A DNA stretch of 64,000 nt, from assembly GCA_902728285.1 (NCBI GenBank), contig CACVBU010000359.1:1836386-1900385 (forward strand), written 5' to 3'. A model generated the notes under the pieces. The model was not told the DNA's origin and made no database searches. It saw only the letters and a program-made list of their open reading frames with translations. The position numbers were made by a program, and so were the translations under genes. Source of the DNA: Clytia hemisphaerica (lineage: Eukaryota > Cnidaria > Hydrozoa > Leptothecata > Clytiidae). This document shows, piece by piece, positions 57,601 to 63,545 of this stretch (positions are counted from its first letter, which is position 1; every line of letters begins with the position of its first letter).

Positions 57601-60600
57601 TCACGAGTGCAATTTTCGAATTGTCTGAGTTATCATGTGATTACGAGCTAATCGCACTTTAATCGGTTTCACTGCTTTTTCCCTGTCAGAAAAGTAAATC
57701 ACACTGAAAAATTTATATTTTTCTTTTATCGTTGTTTATAGATTTTCTTTTTCACAAAATCAATTTCGAATGCAATTAAAACGTTCGATAAAAAATGTAA
57801 GAAAAACATTAAAATCAATTTTGTAAACATTGGTGCGGCATCGAAGAAAGTGATTAACGACTAATTGCTCTCTACAGGATGAAATTAACGATTAATTGCT
57901 CTCTTTGAAGGGGTGTGATTATTAAGTTTTTAAATACAAATCTCTCTGAACATTGATAAAATTGATAAGTTACCTTTTTGAGAGTCTGTTCCAGTTTTGA
58001 TCCTGGTGATTTTGAAGCCAATTCCTGAATACAAGCTTGGATGAACGTCTTGCTGTCTTCAGTTGTTGATGGTAAAGTCAGATTGTTAAGAATTGGTTGA
58101 CGAGAGGAAGAACTTTGGATCAGTTGATTGCCAATCTCTTCCATCAAAAGATACACGATTTTGACATTCAAGATCCAATAAGAGAATTCCTTTGCGTTGA
58201 TTTCATTACCGCTAGAGTTGTTTAATTGGAGATCATAGAAAGCCTGAAGTTCTCCTGTAAACCAGTAGTCTGGTGAATCCTTCTTCAAATTATCCAAACA
58301 TTTCTTGAGAGTGTTTATATCAACATCGTAGTCGAGGAGATGTACGGTTGAATCCTTTTTCGTGTATTGGTGAGATTGAAAAACATTAGGGATGAATATT
58401 GGATTGTGGCGGTTGGTGTCAAATAATGCTGAATCAGCATATTCTCTAAGGAGAAGCTGATCAGCGGCAAGAATGGGATCAGTAAATAGTTGACCATTCC
58501 CGAGATTGAACTTTCGGTTCTGGTTGTCAATGGTAGATTGTGCATTTGCTTGTATTTGATGGTATAATGACGTCTGTGGTAAGCATTTGGAAGGATCGAT
58601 AATCTTCGATTTCAATGTAATGATTTTCTGGTGTAAATTCAATTGTGATGCCATTTTATATTTTTTGAAGAAACTCCTTTTTTTGCATATAGACAAAACA
58701 GTAGTTATTGAAAAAACAACACATATAACAGCCTTTTTATCAAAATAGAGAAAGTGATAGTTCAAAAATGATCTTGTTTGCTTTATAAACAGATTTTTGT
58801 CAATGATATAGTCATACCACGAGACCTTCATTAATTAGTTTTTTTAAATAAGGTCTGTTTTTTATAAGAACAAAGAAATATCATATTAAGATAAGGCTTC
58901 GATTACCAAATTACCAAGAAGAAATTAAAAACATTTCAAGGCTTTGCGGGCTCTAAAACAAAAATACTTACGAAATGGTTGAAAATAAGAAAATGTTAAG
59001 AAACTTTTAACATTAAAACTCAAAAAGTTAAGAACATTCCGAGGTTTCAAAAATTTTCTATGTTCTTATAAGAAAAACGTATAGTAAGATATTTTGTGGT
59101 TTTGTTTTCTTTTATAAACCGAACAAACAAACAGAATTTCATAAACACGTTTTTTTTCGGGAACATGTTTATAAGAAACTTGAGACTGAAAATGGTCCGA
59201 GAAATAAGGAATTGTTAAAGAACTGGTCCGACTGAGAATAAGAAAACGAACAGTAAAAGAATAAGTAAAGGAACAGAGAGTTTAACTTAAATTTACACAC
59301 ATTCACAAAAGCTTAAACAAAAAGATGACAAAATATTGAGGAAATAACATTCAATGAACGTCTTTTTCTGTACTTTAGCCCATTTTATACTTATACATAC
59401 TTAGCAAACCTAATTTTGGCAGTTAAGTAAATAAGGAACTCGATAAGGAACTTTGAGTCTGAAATTCTCTTGAAAAATAAGGAACTCCAGGCTCGAAGTC
59501 AAGTAAAGTTTCCTTATAAAAAAAACATGTAGCACTTCTATTCCACTACTCTCATATCACAAGATGGTACAAAAGACTTTTTTTAATATGCTATAATAAC
59601 ACTACCCGTGGTTACCAATTACTACATACCTTTATAATTTATGTTATAAGCAAGATTGCCATACCTCTCCGTTGCACTTTTATCCCCTTCTTAATAATTA
59701 TAAAGAATGCTTTAAGAAGCTGGCTCTGAAAAATCCTTGAGCTTTTAGACAGCTCAAGAATTGTTTCCACAAAGGGCCACTACGAACAGAACAAGAACAG
59801 TAACACAGATCTTCAAGAACAGGGTCATCTTTGAGGGAATAAAGTTTACGAAAGAATGAGTTTTCTCCTTTAAGAAGAACACTCATTCTTCCGTTAACTC
59901 TTTTTCACCAAGCTCCGATAAAACTAATCCGAAAAGCCATTTTATTGTTGAGTGGGATGGTTGGTTTTGTTTTACCAATTTTTCGACTTCTTATCTTTTA
60001 ACGTCTGGAAATCTCAAAAGAAAACTCAAATAATCAAAAGCTATTTCATAATGATAACTAAGATTAAGTTACTAAGATTAAAGTAGTAGATTAGTATTTA
60101 TTTTACAGTTTCTGTTACCTTTGTACTTTTTCATCTAGTCAAATTGCAAGTTGTTTTACCAAAAGTATTCCTGATTTCAAAGGATAATCTTCTTACTGTA
60201 TCAACCTTCCTATAGATGCACTTTTATGTGTGCTCTTTCTGTTCTAAAAACAAAGTGGTGCTCGAGAAATATAATTGTCATTTCAGTACCATAAAGGACC
60301 CAAATGATAACTGAGGCATTATTGTCAAGGTGTCACATGCCAAATTTGAAAGTAAACAGACAAGCCGATCACGAGATATAGGTACCCGGATTCTAGTACC
60401 AAAAAGGCCTAAATTATGACGTCATCACCAAAATTGACAAGAACTGATTAGGTTAATTTCAAGGCAATATTGTCAAGGTGTCACATGACAAATTTGAATG
60501 GAAACAGACAAGCCAGTTACGAGATATAGGTGCCCGGATTCCAGTACCAAAAAGGGCCCAAATGATGACGTCATCACCAAAATTGACAAAAACTGATTAG

Positions 60601-63539
60601 GTTAATTTCAAGGCATTATTGTCAAGGTGTCACATACCAAATTGAAAGGAAACAGACAAGCCAATCACGAGATAGGTGCCCAAATAGTAAACCTAGCAAT
60701 GACGTCATAGACCTTAAAACAATTGACTGGTGGCAAAAGCAAGACAATGGAGCGTCAATTTCACGACTATAATATTCGTTACTTATAGGTCTAGTTCTCG
60801 TTGCTTCTATTTAAGCACTCGTTACCTACTCGTTACTTCTCGTTACCTACTCGTTTCTTCTCGTTACTTCTCGTTACTCGTTACTTTTGTTACTTTTGTT
60901 ACTTCTCGTTACTTCTTGTTCCTCCTTTTAGTAACAACCCACAAATTTTCAATGTGAACAAGTTTTATATCCGTCTCACCTATCACCAAAATGCTTCCAT
61001 ATTCCACTCTCTCTCTCTTTCTCTTTCACAATAGACAACACAAAACAGTTCAAGCAAGGTGCACAGAGTTTAACCGCCCAGGATGAATGGTATTACTCTT
61101 GTGTAGAACAATCTATATCCAACCAAAAGTTAAGCGAAAAATACACAGATATGACTGAAGTGTCAAACGTAAGTTTTCATTGGGTCATTCCATTTTATAT
61201 CCATCTTTCTCATACCTTTCAAGTGAGGGTGAACGAACTAAAATCAGTCTTTTACCCCCTGGAAATTTTAATATAACCTTTTACCCCTTAATAAAATGAA
61301 AAAATACTCTTTTATACTCCCCTGTAATTCTTCTCCGGTGAAGCCCCAGGATATATCTCCCGGCGGACGTACATTTCTTGGGGGTCACAGGAGAAGAACT
61401 TCAAGGGAGTATAAAAGAGTATTTTTTCATTTTTCCAAGGAGGTAAGAGGTTGTACTAAAATTTTCAGGGAGTAAAAGACCGATTTTAGTTCGTTCACCC
61501 TCACTTTTAAGGCATGAAAAAAAAATTTCTAGGGTTCTAATGCAAGTTTTGCCATTTCCCAGGGGGTATCCACACATTTCTAAGAATATTTTTTTGCCTT
61601 GTAAAGGTTCGTCCACTCCCCTGTATGGAAATTTAATGGAACAGTCCATTTGATGATAAATCAAAAGTGATAAAATCTACAATAGACTACTTTGCCCTAA
61701 GGCTTAGGTTGCGTTAGCATGAAAAAACATGTAGCAAATTATAGTTAGTTCTTTATTTCTTAACATGGATTCAGTGGATTAGAGAATTAGGGTTCAATTA
61801 AAGTGGCGCCTCTTTGAGAAAAATCTACTAAAAGATGAATAATATATGAAAATATATCAACGCTCTCGTTTTTAGTTGATATCAGAATTGAAGAGATTGT
61901 TCTCATTCTGGCAACCATTCATCATGGACTTGTACGAAGTTGTTCGCCGAAGCCAAGGAGAAGTAAACTTCACCGACCATAGGTTACTTCCTTGTACCTT
62001 TCTTTCTTTTCAAAAGGATAACGTGTAACCACTGGCCTTTATATATCCCTGGAGAAAGTTATATCCGCCATCTTTGATCGAAGGTTTTTTTTTGAATTGG
62101 TACCCGTAAAGAAGCCATTGCAGTGTTAAAAATTAACGTCTAACGGCGCTACATCATCAAAAGTTTTCGAGAAAAGTAGATCTAGCACTCTCGATGCATT
62201 TACACCGCTATTGAGTTGTGCCGCCATTAGGATATCACTTTTCAAAAAACTCCGATCAAAGATTTTGCTTGGCCGGGATTGAGAAACTTGGTCTAGGGTA
62301 TATATAAAGGTCGGTGCAGTCTGGTCTCCACTTTCGCGCGACATAAGCGAAAACTTTATAATGTTTTTGTAAGTTCATTGCGGTCGGTTAAAAAATAAGG
62401 CAATTCAATTGAATTCAATTGAACTGCCTTCAACTTTTAGTTTTTTTTTCGCTTAAAACTCTTTTAAATGACGCAATCTTTTCTGCAGGCAAAAAGGATT
62501 GACAAAAAATTTTTGCTCATTTTCGCGCAAAGTGGAGACAGACCTTTAGGTTCAGAATTAAATGCCATAGTATCAGCATGAAGGTAATAAAGATACAGAT
62601 GGAGAGAAAACGTCTCGGTAATGACCTAAATGATCGTTGAAATCTTTTATAAATCTATTCAAAGCGGCTTTTCTTTGATGTACCATCATTGGAAGCAAAA
62701 AAATCCGAAATGTAAATTTATAAGAACAGAAGTGAGAATGTTATCCTGATTGAAATAAACTTATGATGCAAAAAGTTCTTGTTCGAACGCGATACAAAAA
62801 TAATTTTCTCAAAGTCAGGTTACAAAAGTTCTATGATTTCATATCGATGTATTTTTGGGCGAACATAGTGCTAATTTTGAGAGTTTCAGCACATTTTCCT
62901 TGAAAATTTCTTCATTATAAATCTTTACGTCTAAAAGGGAGGGGGTTTTCAAATTCTGATGGATGATTAATTAAAAGGTTACCTAATCGTAATATAGAAT
63001 TCTTTTTGAAATTTATCGATGATTTTATGAGAGGGGACCCTTAGAAAAATAGGATTTTGTTCTTGTTACGGCAACCTTTTTCTTATTTTGATCAACAAAG
63101 TTATTATCTCACAATAGAGTTGTTAAAAATCCAACATCTTTTTATTCAGTTTTTTAAGAACTTAAATATTCCCACGAGTATACCCAAAATTAATCATCTT
63201 ATTCCCAAAGCAACCAAAGAGCTGTTTGCTTCCGATGATAAATCAGAATAGAACAAAAGGCATTGACTCTCTATCTATCTTTATTACCTCCATGGTATCA
63301 GCAACAAATAGCGTAATCTTTTTTTCTGGTATATATAGATACAATATTTTTTCACAGAATTTTATTTTACTTTCATTTATCTGTTCGACTCGAAATGTTT
63401 TCTTTTTTCTTTGCAGTTTGACATGTGAAATGTTGGATTTGGTGAACTACCGAGGAAGCTTTACCTTCCAGGCTACGTTCGATTTGAGCGTTGAGAAACC
63501 GAAACCGATCTTTTGGTTGCAACATGACACAGGCTTTAA
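33170..63539 (+). CDS. KNL1: Kinetochore scaffold KNL1 (CASC5/Spc105) homologue, 3' end outside window
   Basis: Sixteen exons join with consistent phases: 33170-33189, 33373-33406, 33729-33758, 34505-34599, 35047-35075, 36590-36606, 37342-39586, 45144-45427, 46024-46288, 46710-46814, 49711-49837, 50043-50137, 50686-50724, 61035-61168, 61876-61982 and 63417-63539. KNL1 is the outer-kinetochore scaffold. It docks PP1 through N-terminal SILK and RVSF motifs, recruits Bub3/Bub1 through phosphorylated MELT motifs and joins the Mis12 complex through C-terminal RWD domains. Here SRRRSCLK, KSKTVSF and a long exon with MDLT, MNIT and MNFT motifs give that order, and the last exon resembles an RWD strand pair. 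About 1,250 residues are visible. The introns carry several transposons. Confidence 0.72.
35118..36256. mobile_element. ACTCTCGGGTACC-family MITE, split by an insertion
   Basis: The left part (35118-35249) starts ACTCTCAGGTACCTAATAGC, and the right part (36114-36256) ends GGCTATTCGATACCTGTGAG. Together they align with the intact copy at 36815-37091, and an 864-bp element interrupts them. It lies in a KNL1 intron. Confidence 0.7.
35250..36113. mobile_element. 864-bp TIR element with 9-bp target duplication
   Basis: TAGCCTGGATATCC on the left and GGATATCCAGGCTA on the right are perfect 14-bp inverted repeats. GTCCTAATT lies directly outside both ends (35241-35249; 36114-36122), and the uninterrupted target sequence is seen in the sister MITE at about 36950. 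A 9-bp duplication suggests a Mutator-like (MULE) origin. Its open frames (up to 95 codons) show no transposase motif. Confidence 0.85.
36815..37091. mobile_element. ACTCTCGGGTACC-family MITE, intact copy
   Basis: The ends ACTCTCGGGTACCTAATAGC and GGCTATTATGTACCCGAGAG with a final T are inverted repeats. The interior carries ATTCTTATTCCAACCCC words and C-runs. It lies in a KNL1 intron just before the large exon; related copies are at 731, 35118 and 50362. Confidence 0.8.
37342..39586 (+). CDS. KNL1: KNL1 large exon with MELT-like motifs
   Basis: About 748 codons, entered in phase 0 after TTTTCTCATAG and left in phase 1 at GAG/GTATAT. It starts [23 protein letters not shown] is a good MELT-type motif. 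Further candidates are [46 protein letters not shown] and [12 protein letters not shown], the last few forming a short degenerate repeat array with TKET. Long Ser/Thr/Pro/Asn-rich low-complexity stretches lie between, as in the disordered middle of KNL1. When Mps1 phosphorylates MELT threonines they bind Bub3-Bub1. The last 120 residues are more helical ([20 protein letters not shown]). Confidence 0.75.
39979..42916 (-). pseudogene. LINE ORF2: endonuclease and reverse transcriptase, two frameshifts
   Basis: The endonuclease part shows [30 protein letters not shown] and [11 protein letters not shown], the usual metal-binding and catalytic motifs of LINE AP-like endonucleases. The reverse transcriptase part (41717-40467) shows [36 protein letters not shown] and SSFADDTRL, so the catalytic FADD box is intact. 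The C-terminal part (40599-39979) is in another frame, with [13 protein letters not shown]. Family knowledge places this layout in the CR1/Jockey group. Two frameshifts make it non-functional as read. Confidence 0.85.
42946..44439 (-). CDS. LINE ORF1 with PHD-like and CCCH zinc fingers
   Basis: An uninterrupted 497-codon frame beginning [15 protein letters not shown]. Around residues 115-170 it has Cys pairs and a His-Cys set ([24 protein letters not shown]) that fit a PHD/RING-like treble clef. Around residues 325-405 there are three CCCH-type units ([20 protein letters not shown]...[17 protein letters not shown]). ORF1 proteins of LINEs bind element RNA, and CCCH fingers would suit that. 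It lies directly upstream of ORF2 in the transcription direction. Confidence 0.75.
   Translation of the reverse strand: MRRLPKMSKSTEVNGVSSDVIQGWKTSLAELAEQASTPKIRDCLRSYNPENPTKENINSLKSSFNKDVIMDTLSFLSKAPVDTIRLKDEAVKKLCLKIKNYFEDICQICTEPYRIKLDHQPFINCIVCGQEVHKQCYIDHLKSMNLMTENKELRFPIFNIPGVCYICTSCQTKIANFPNSKPQTSDNHETSPPTKFQEESTAIKTKSILERTSLPSPKRTILHERSPNTIKDINQNVSIPSSRRTLPHIPLSPNIVVTNRQDSDIYLGRTEFMRNKFQREIQNSIMLTSENITETNSQNNNFSKSSDFSPKENLSQNNENEELICIFYKKGKCKHGIKGNGCKYKHPKACPKLMRHGNKSPKGCNAGTKCPHFHPRMCSSSIKISQCFNDNCNFVHVKGTKRKPPTQRKISSPNTLQQLDFQKLLDNFRTEMLSLIRDEMKQPPQLPNHQNNQLRFHQNNQLRFHPPILPQPLMQSKNLNFNRTNHLPNHQYPTLHQ
45144..50724 (+). CDS. KNL1: KNL1 middle exons 8-13
   Basis: The exons are 45144-45427, 46024-46288, 46710-46814, 49711-49837, 50043-50137 and 50686-50724, phases compatible throughout. 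Exon 8 encodes [12 protein letters not shown]-like acidic sequence ending RRSARK. Exon 9 has [11 protein letters not shown] and an acidic [16 protein letters not shown] run. Exon 10 has a basic stretch with [12 protein letters not shown]. Exon 11 has [13 protein letters not shown], a strong nuclear localisation signal. Exons 12 and 13 encode [20 protein letters not shown] and [13 protein letters not shown]. No individual domain is recognised here; membership rests on phase continuity, orientation and position. Confidence 0.6.
45635..45724 (+). other. Possible alternative terminal exon of KNL1
   Basis: After an acceptor-like TATGATATAGAAAG, a 29-codon frame ([20 protein letters not shown] and a short tail) follows in phase with exon 8 and ends in TAG. 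There is no good donor before the stop and no clear poly(A) signal, so it could be an alternative 3' exon or chance. Confidence 0.25.
47005..47449. mobile_element. G-run-rich inverted-repeat element
   Basis: CATAGTTTGCACCCCCC on the left answers the CCCCTCTGCAAACTATG end on the right. The interior is full of GGGGGGAT words. It lies in the KNL1 intron between exons 10 and 11. Confidence 0.65.
47450..49710. other. KNL1 intron 10, right part
   Basis: No exon or complete element recognised. Direct repeats of GACATATAATTTTAATAA are near 47515 and of TTTTAGTCATTTTAAGTCAT near 47640. A GC-rich island with GCGCGCGCTGCGATCG is at 48053-48070. Confidence 0.35.
50362..50621. mobile_element. ACTCTCGGGTACC-family MITE
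   Basis: The ends ACTCTCGGTTACTAATAGCC and GGTACCCGAGAGT, with long internal G-runs and the word AAAATGTCCTGGGTGGAAAA, place it in the family of 36815-37091, in the opposite orientation internally. It lies in the KNL1 intron between exons 12 and 13. Confidence 0.75.
51173..51326. repeat. Left terminal inverted repeat of the 9.8-kb unit
   Basis: Contains GTAACGAG words and, at its inner side, TTGACGTTCCATTGTCTTGC. It pairs with 60728-60948 read in reverse complement. Confidence 0.75.
51678..51733 (-). pseudogene. Displaced acidic C-terminal tail of the nuclease-ATPase gene
   Basis: On the minus strand this reads [18 protein letters not shown] followed by TAA. It continues the host-gene sequence across the hAT-type MITE inserted at 51741-52796: SSD sits on the far side, next to the target duplication. 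A TAGTAGAA stretch before that point puts a stop in the main frame, so the tail is no longer joined to the ORF. Confidence 0.55.
51741..52796. mobile_element. hAT-type MITE with 8-bp target duplication
   Basis: The ends TGCTAATCAAAAAT and ATTTTTGATTAGCA are perfect inverted repeats. TCATCTGA flanks both sides (51733-51740; 52797-52804), the 8-bp length typical of hAT elements. TGGCTTAC occurs many times inside in both orientations, probably subterminal transposase-binding motifs. No transposase frame. Confidence 0.88.
52813..53040 (-). pseudogene. Nuclease-ATPase gene, 3' part beyond the LINE
   Basis: Downstream of the LINE poly-ATA tail the host frame resumes with [15 protein letters not shown] and continues with [19 protein letters not shown] and [11 protein letters not shown] before TAG. 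The codons KWK are present on both sides of the LINE within the 10-bp target duplication AAATGGAAAA. Confidence 0.7.
53041..55502 (-). mobile_element. 5'-truncated CR1/Jockey-group LINE inserted in a coding exon
   Basis: The element runs from 55502 (5', truncated within ORF2 after the endonuclease) to 53041 (3', with an ATAATAATAATAAT-type tail). AAATGGAAAA flanks it on both sides (55503-55512; 53031-53040), a 10-bp target duplication. It interrupts the last exon of the nuclease-ATPase gene. The 5' truncation, A-rich tail and variable target duplication are typical of target-primed reverse transcription. Confidence 0.85.
53359..55272 (-). CDS. LINE reverse transcriptase
   Basis: An uninterrupted 637-codon frame. 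Motifs in order: [50 protein letters not shown] and [11 protein letters not shown] (the YADD catalytic box), then [17 protein letters not shown] and the thumb/C-terminal region. Upstream codons (55502-55308) are LINE sequence in the same frame, with DINSFTSDF and ESHAPL then TAA. Reverse transcriptase copies element RNA at the nicked target. The missing endonuclease makes this copy non-autonomous. Confidence 0.85.
   Translation of the reverse strand: MKDPKIIQERQLLEDARANKNVNNDHHARYKEILKAYKKTVKSLKNEFLRKALSSKNPSIVWRTIDRILTKQNTKINHEPSDMNNYYCNLASNLTKKPNKPANYDNLLGNPSIENDENVFTIKHTNYEEVSSILKKLKNDCSSGYDNIPVRYLKPVNEYLVSPLVNIINNSIDKHLFPDKWKIARVSPVPKIDHPTKLKDYRPISILPVLSKVYERVILTQLCDFIERNSLYRPNQSGFRKGHTTTTLLLKLRDDIIKAMNKSEITLSILIDYSKAFDTIDHFTLIDKLKKLNFSSMSLQIVISYLTNRQQFVQVNDKRSPVQPIHFGVPQGSILGPVLFNLYVTELSDQISSLSIQYADDTTLYRHSKIRDILQCILEIETDIESLSTWSADHNLLFNADKLQYIIFSTKRLASYHKLCSDYSYLISCSKKSIEQKDVVKLLGLHFDKSLSWSDHINQIIKSSHGTIRALRNFQRFTPFKVRKSLAEAIVLSKIAYSIVVFGQIPDYLLNRLQRIQNIAAGYVLNRYATLKDVVDLQWLPIKELIDFNVSKLVYKALNDKKWPSYLSLVKVTQPRKLRSQDDGIKIDFGLSKTFQDQAQIFNELPKNIREIKDLKEFIKESKLFFKSRAHTRATQQ
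55306..56003 (-). CDS. ATPase exon 3 fused in frame to LINE sequence
   Basis: After an ACAAACAG acceptor at 56004-56006 the host frame reads [25 protein letters not shown] (Walker B) and [13 protein letters not shown], up to KLKWK. There it runs in frame into the 5'-truncated LINE ([19 protein letters not shown]) until TAA at 55308-55306. The result is an accidental ATPase-LINE chimera. A single base change at that TAA would open it into the reverse transcriptase frame. Confidence 0.75.
56526..57461 (-). CDS. Nuclease-ATPase gene, exon 2 (nuclease core and Walker A)
   Basis: It enters after a TTTATCTCCAG acceptor and leaves at ATG/GTAAGT, phase 0 at both ends. The first 70 codons ([17 protein letters not shown]...) match a second, decayed copy near 59.8 kb. 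A TAA at 57251-57249 interrupts the frame, and the same frame continues with [11 protein letters not shown]. Motifs: EIDVLL and GVEIK (PD-(D/E)XK core), [12 protein letters not shown], and APYGCGKS (Walker A). The stop may be a real nonsense mutation, an assembly error or an allelic variant; a protein starting at the Met after it (57242) would keep the nuclease and ATPase. Confidence 0.65.
57521..57650. repeat. Small foldback repeat in an intron of the ATPase gene
   Basis: CACATGATTACGAG occurs near the left side, with ATCATGTGATTACGAG at the right side and GAGTGCAATT(C/T)TCGA words between, giving a partly palindromic unit. Confidence 0.45.
57974..58654 (-). CDS. Nuclease-ATPase gene, exon 1
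   Basis: It starts at ATG in good context (AAAATGG) at 58654. A longer frame upstream to 58831 has a hydrophobic low-quality stretch and is probably 5' UTR. The exon ends AAAAAG/GTAACT in phase 0. The 227 residues look helical ([41 protein letters not shown]). No domain recognised; it may be a target-recognition or oligomerisation region of the multidomain protein. Confidence 0.65.
58832..59690. other. 5' region of the nuclease-ATPase gene
   Basis: AT-rich, with several TTATAAGAACA and CTTATAAGAAA words in both orientations, suggesting MITE remnants. No exon seen. The gene's promoter should be here. Confidence 0.35.
59698..60010 (-). pseudogene. Decayed second copy of nuclease-ATPase exon 2 start
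   Basis: On the minus strand it reads [20 protein letters not shown], nearly the same as the start of exon 2 at about 57.3-57.46 kb, and includes the acceptor-like CCAG. It has a deletion near DAKKEVEN, an internal insertion and frameshifts. It lies upstream of exon 1, so it is a fragment of a tandem paralogue. Confidence 0.7.
60322..60720. repeat. 148-bp tandem repeat with TGACGTCATCA
   Basis: ATTGTCAAGGTGTCACAT recurs at 60321, 60469 and 60618, a 148-149-bp period over about 2.7 units. Each unit holds an ACGAGATA...GTGCCC segment and a TGACGTCAT word, a CRE-like palindrome. It sits just inside the right TIR of the 9.8-kb unit. Confidence 0.8.
60728..60948. repeat. Right terminal inverted repeat of the 9.8-kb unit
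   Basis: Contains GCAAGACAATGGAGCGTCAA, then TAGGTCTAGTTCTCGTTGC and an expanded GTTACTTCTC array, then TAGTAACAACCCACAAATTT at the outer end. It pairs with 51173-51326. Confidence 0.75.
61035..63539 (+). CDS. KNL1: KNL1 exons 14-16, coiled-coil and RWD-like start
   Basis: The exons are 61035-61168, 61876-61982 and 63417-63539; exon 13 (phase 1) joins exon 14, then phases 0 and 2. The sequence is helical first ([40 protein letters not shown]), then strand-rich ([28 protein letters not shown]). This resembles the start of the C-terminal RWD domain of KNL1, which binds the Mis12 complex. The last exon ends AA/GTAAGT in phase 2, so more exons lie beyond the window. Confidence 0.55.
61222..61505. 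mobile_element. 284-bp MITE with long arms
   Basis: AGTGAGGGTGAACGAACTAA on the left answers the TTAGTTCGTTCACCCTCACT end on the right. The arms run for about 110 bp each (TTTTACCCC, AAAATACTCTTTTATACTCC and their complements). It lies in the KNL1 intron between exons 14 and 15. The minus 87-codon frame is a repeat translation. Confidence 0.85.
62029..62316. mobile_element. TIR element A, diverged copy without the nested insert
   Basis: It starts CCACTGGCCTTTATATATCC and ends GTATATATAAAGGTCGGTG. The interior follows 3300-4036 (GAAGCCATTGCAGTG; CGGCGCTACATCATCAAAAG; CTCTCGATGCATTTACACCG) but passes straight across the site where the GGTACC palindrome is inserted there. Confidence 0.8.
62319..62545. 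mobile_element. Short MITE with CTCCACTTTCGCGC ends
   Basis: TCTCCACTTTCGCGC on the left answers GCGCAAAGTGGAGA on the right, 227 bp in all. It directly abuts the TIR element A copy. Confidence 0.6.
62546..63416. other. KNL1 intron 15, right part
   Basis: AT-rich, no element or exon recognised. The 64-codon frame at 63057 has no splice signals that would link it. Confidence 0.4.
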
Positions 63540-63545
63540 GTAAGT

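Larger units (their letters stand above)
52813..58654 (-). pseudogene. Predicted PD-(D/E)XK nuclease / SF1-like ATPase gene, interrupted
   Basis: Minus-strand exons: 58654-57974 (227 codons from [13 protein letters not shown]), 57461-56526, and 56003 onward, the last split by a LINE between 55503 and 53040 and resuming to 52813. Introns are phase 0. Exon 2 holds EIDVLLVS and IIGVEIKRT, the D...ExK pattern of restriction-endonuclease-fold nucleases, then [13 protein letters not shown], a Walker A motif. Exon 3 opens with ALFIDE (Walker B) and VIWIALN. After the LINE come [12 protein letters not shown] and [11 protein letters not shown], resembling SF1 helicase motifs V and VI. Defects: an in-frame TAA at 57251-57249, the LINE, and a stop before the acidic tail. 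Function is unknown; a DNA- or RNA-processing role inside a mobile unit or a defence-type role are both inference. Confidence 0.68.
51173..60948. mobile_element. 9.8-kb TIR unit carrying a nuclease-ATPase gene
   Basis: The left end (51173-51326) and right end (60728-60948) are long imperfect inverted repeats. Reading inward from each end, shared features are AAATTTG, GTTGTTACTA, GAGGAAC, runs of AAGTAACGAG, GGTAACGAG, GTGCTTAAAT, ACTAGACCTA, AATTGACG and TCCATTGTCTTGCTTTTG. The right arm is longer because the GTTACTTCTC motif is expanded. The unit fills most of KNL1 intron 13. Inside, on the minus strand, is a multi-exon nuclease-ATPase gene; a LINE (53041-55502) and a hAT-type MITE (51741-52796) inserted later. 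Without these two the unit would be about 6.3 kb. No standard transposase was seen. An obvious outer target duplication was not found. Confidence 0.65.

Noticed and set aside
57872-58831. Start at 58831 for the nuclease-ATPase protein
   Set aside because: The extra N-terminal stretch is hydrophobic and unlike the rest; the ATG at 58654 has better context.
61401-61664. 87-residue minus ORF
   Set aside because: Mostly inside the long arm of the MITE at 61222-61505.
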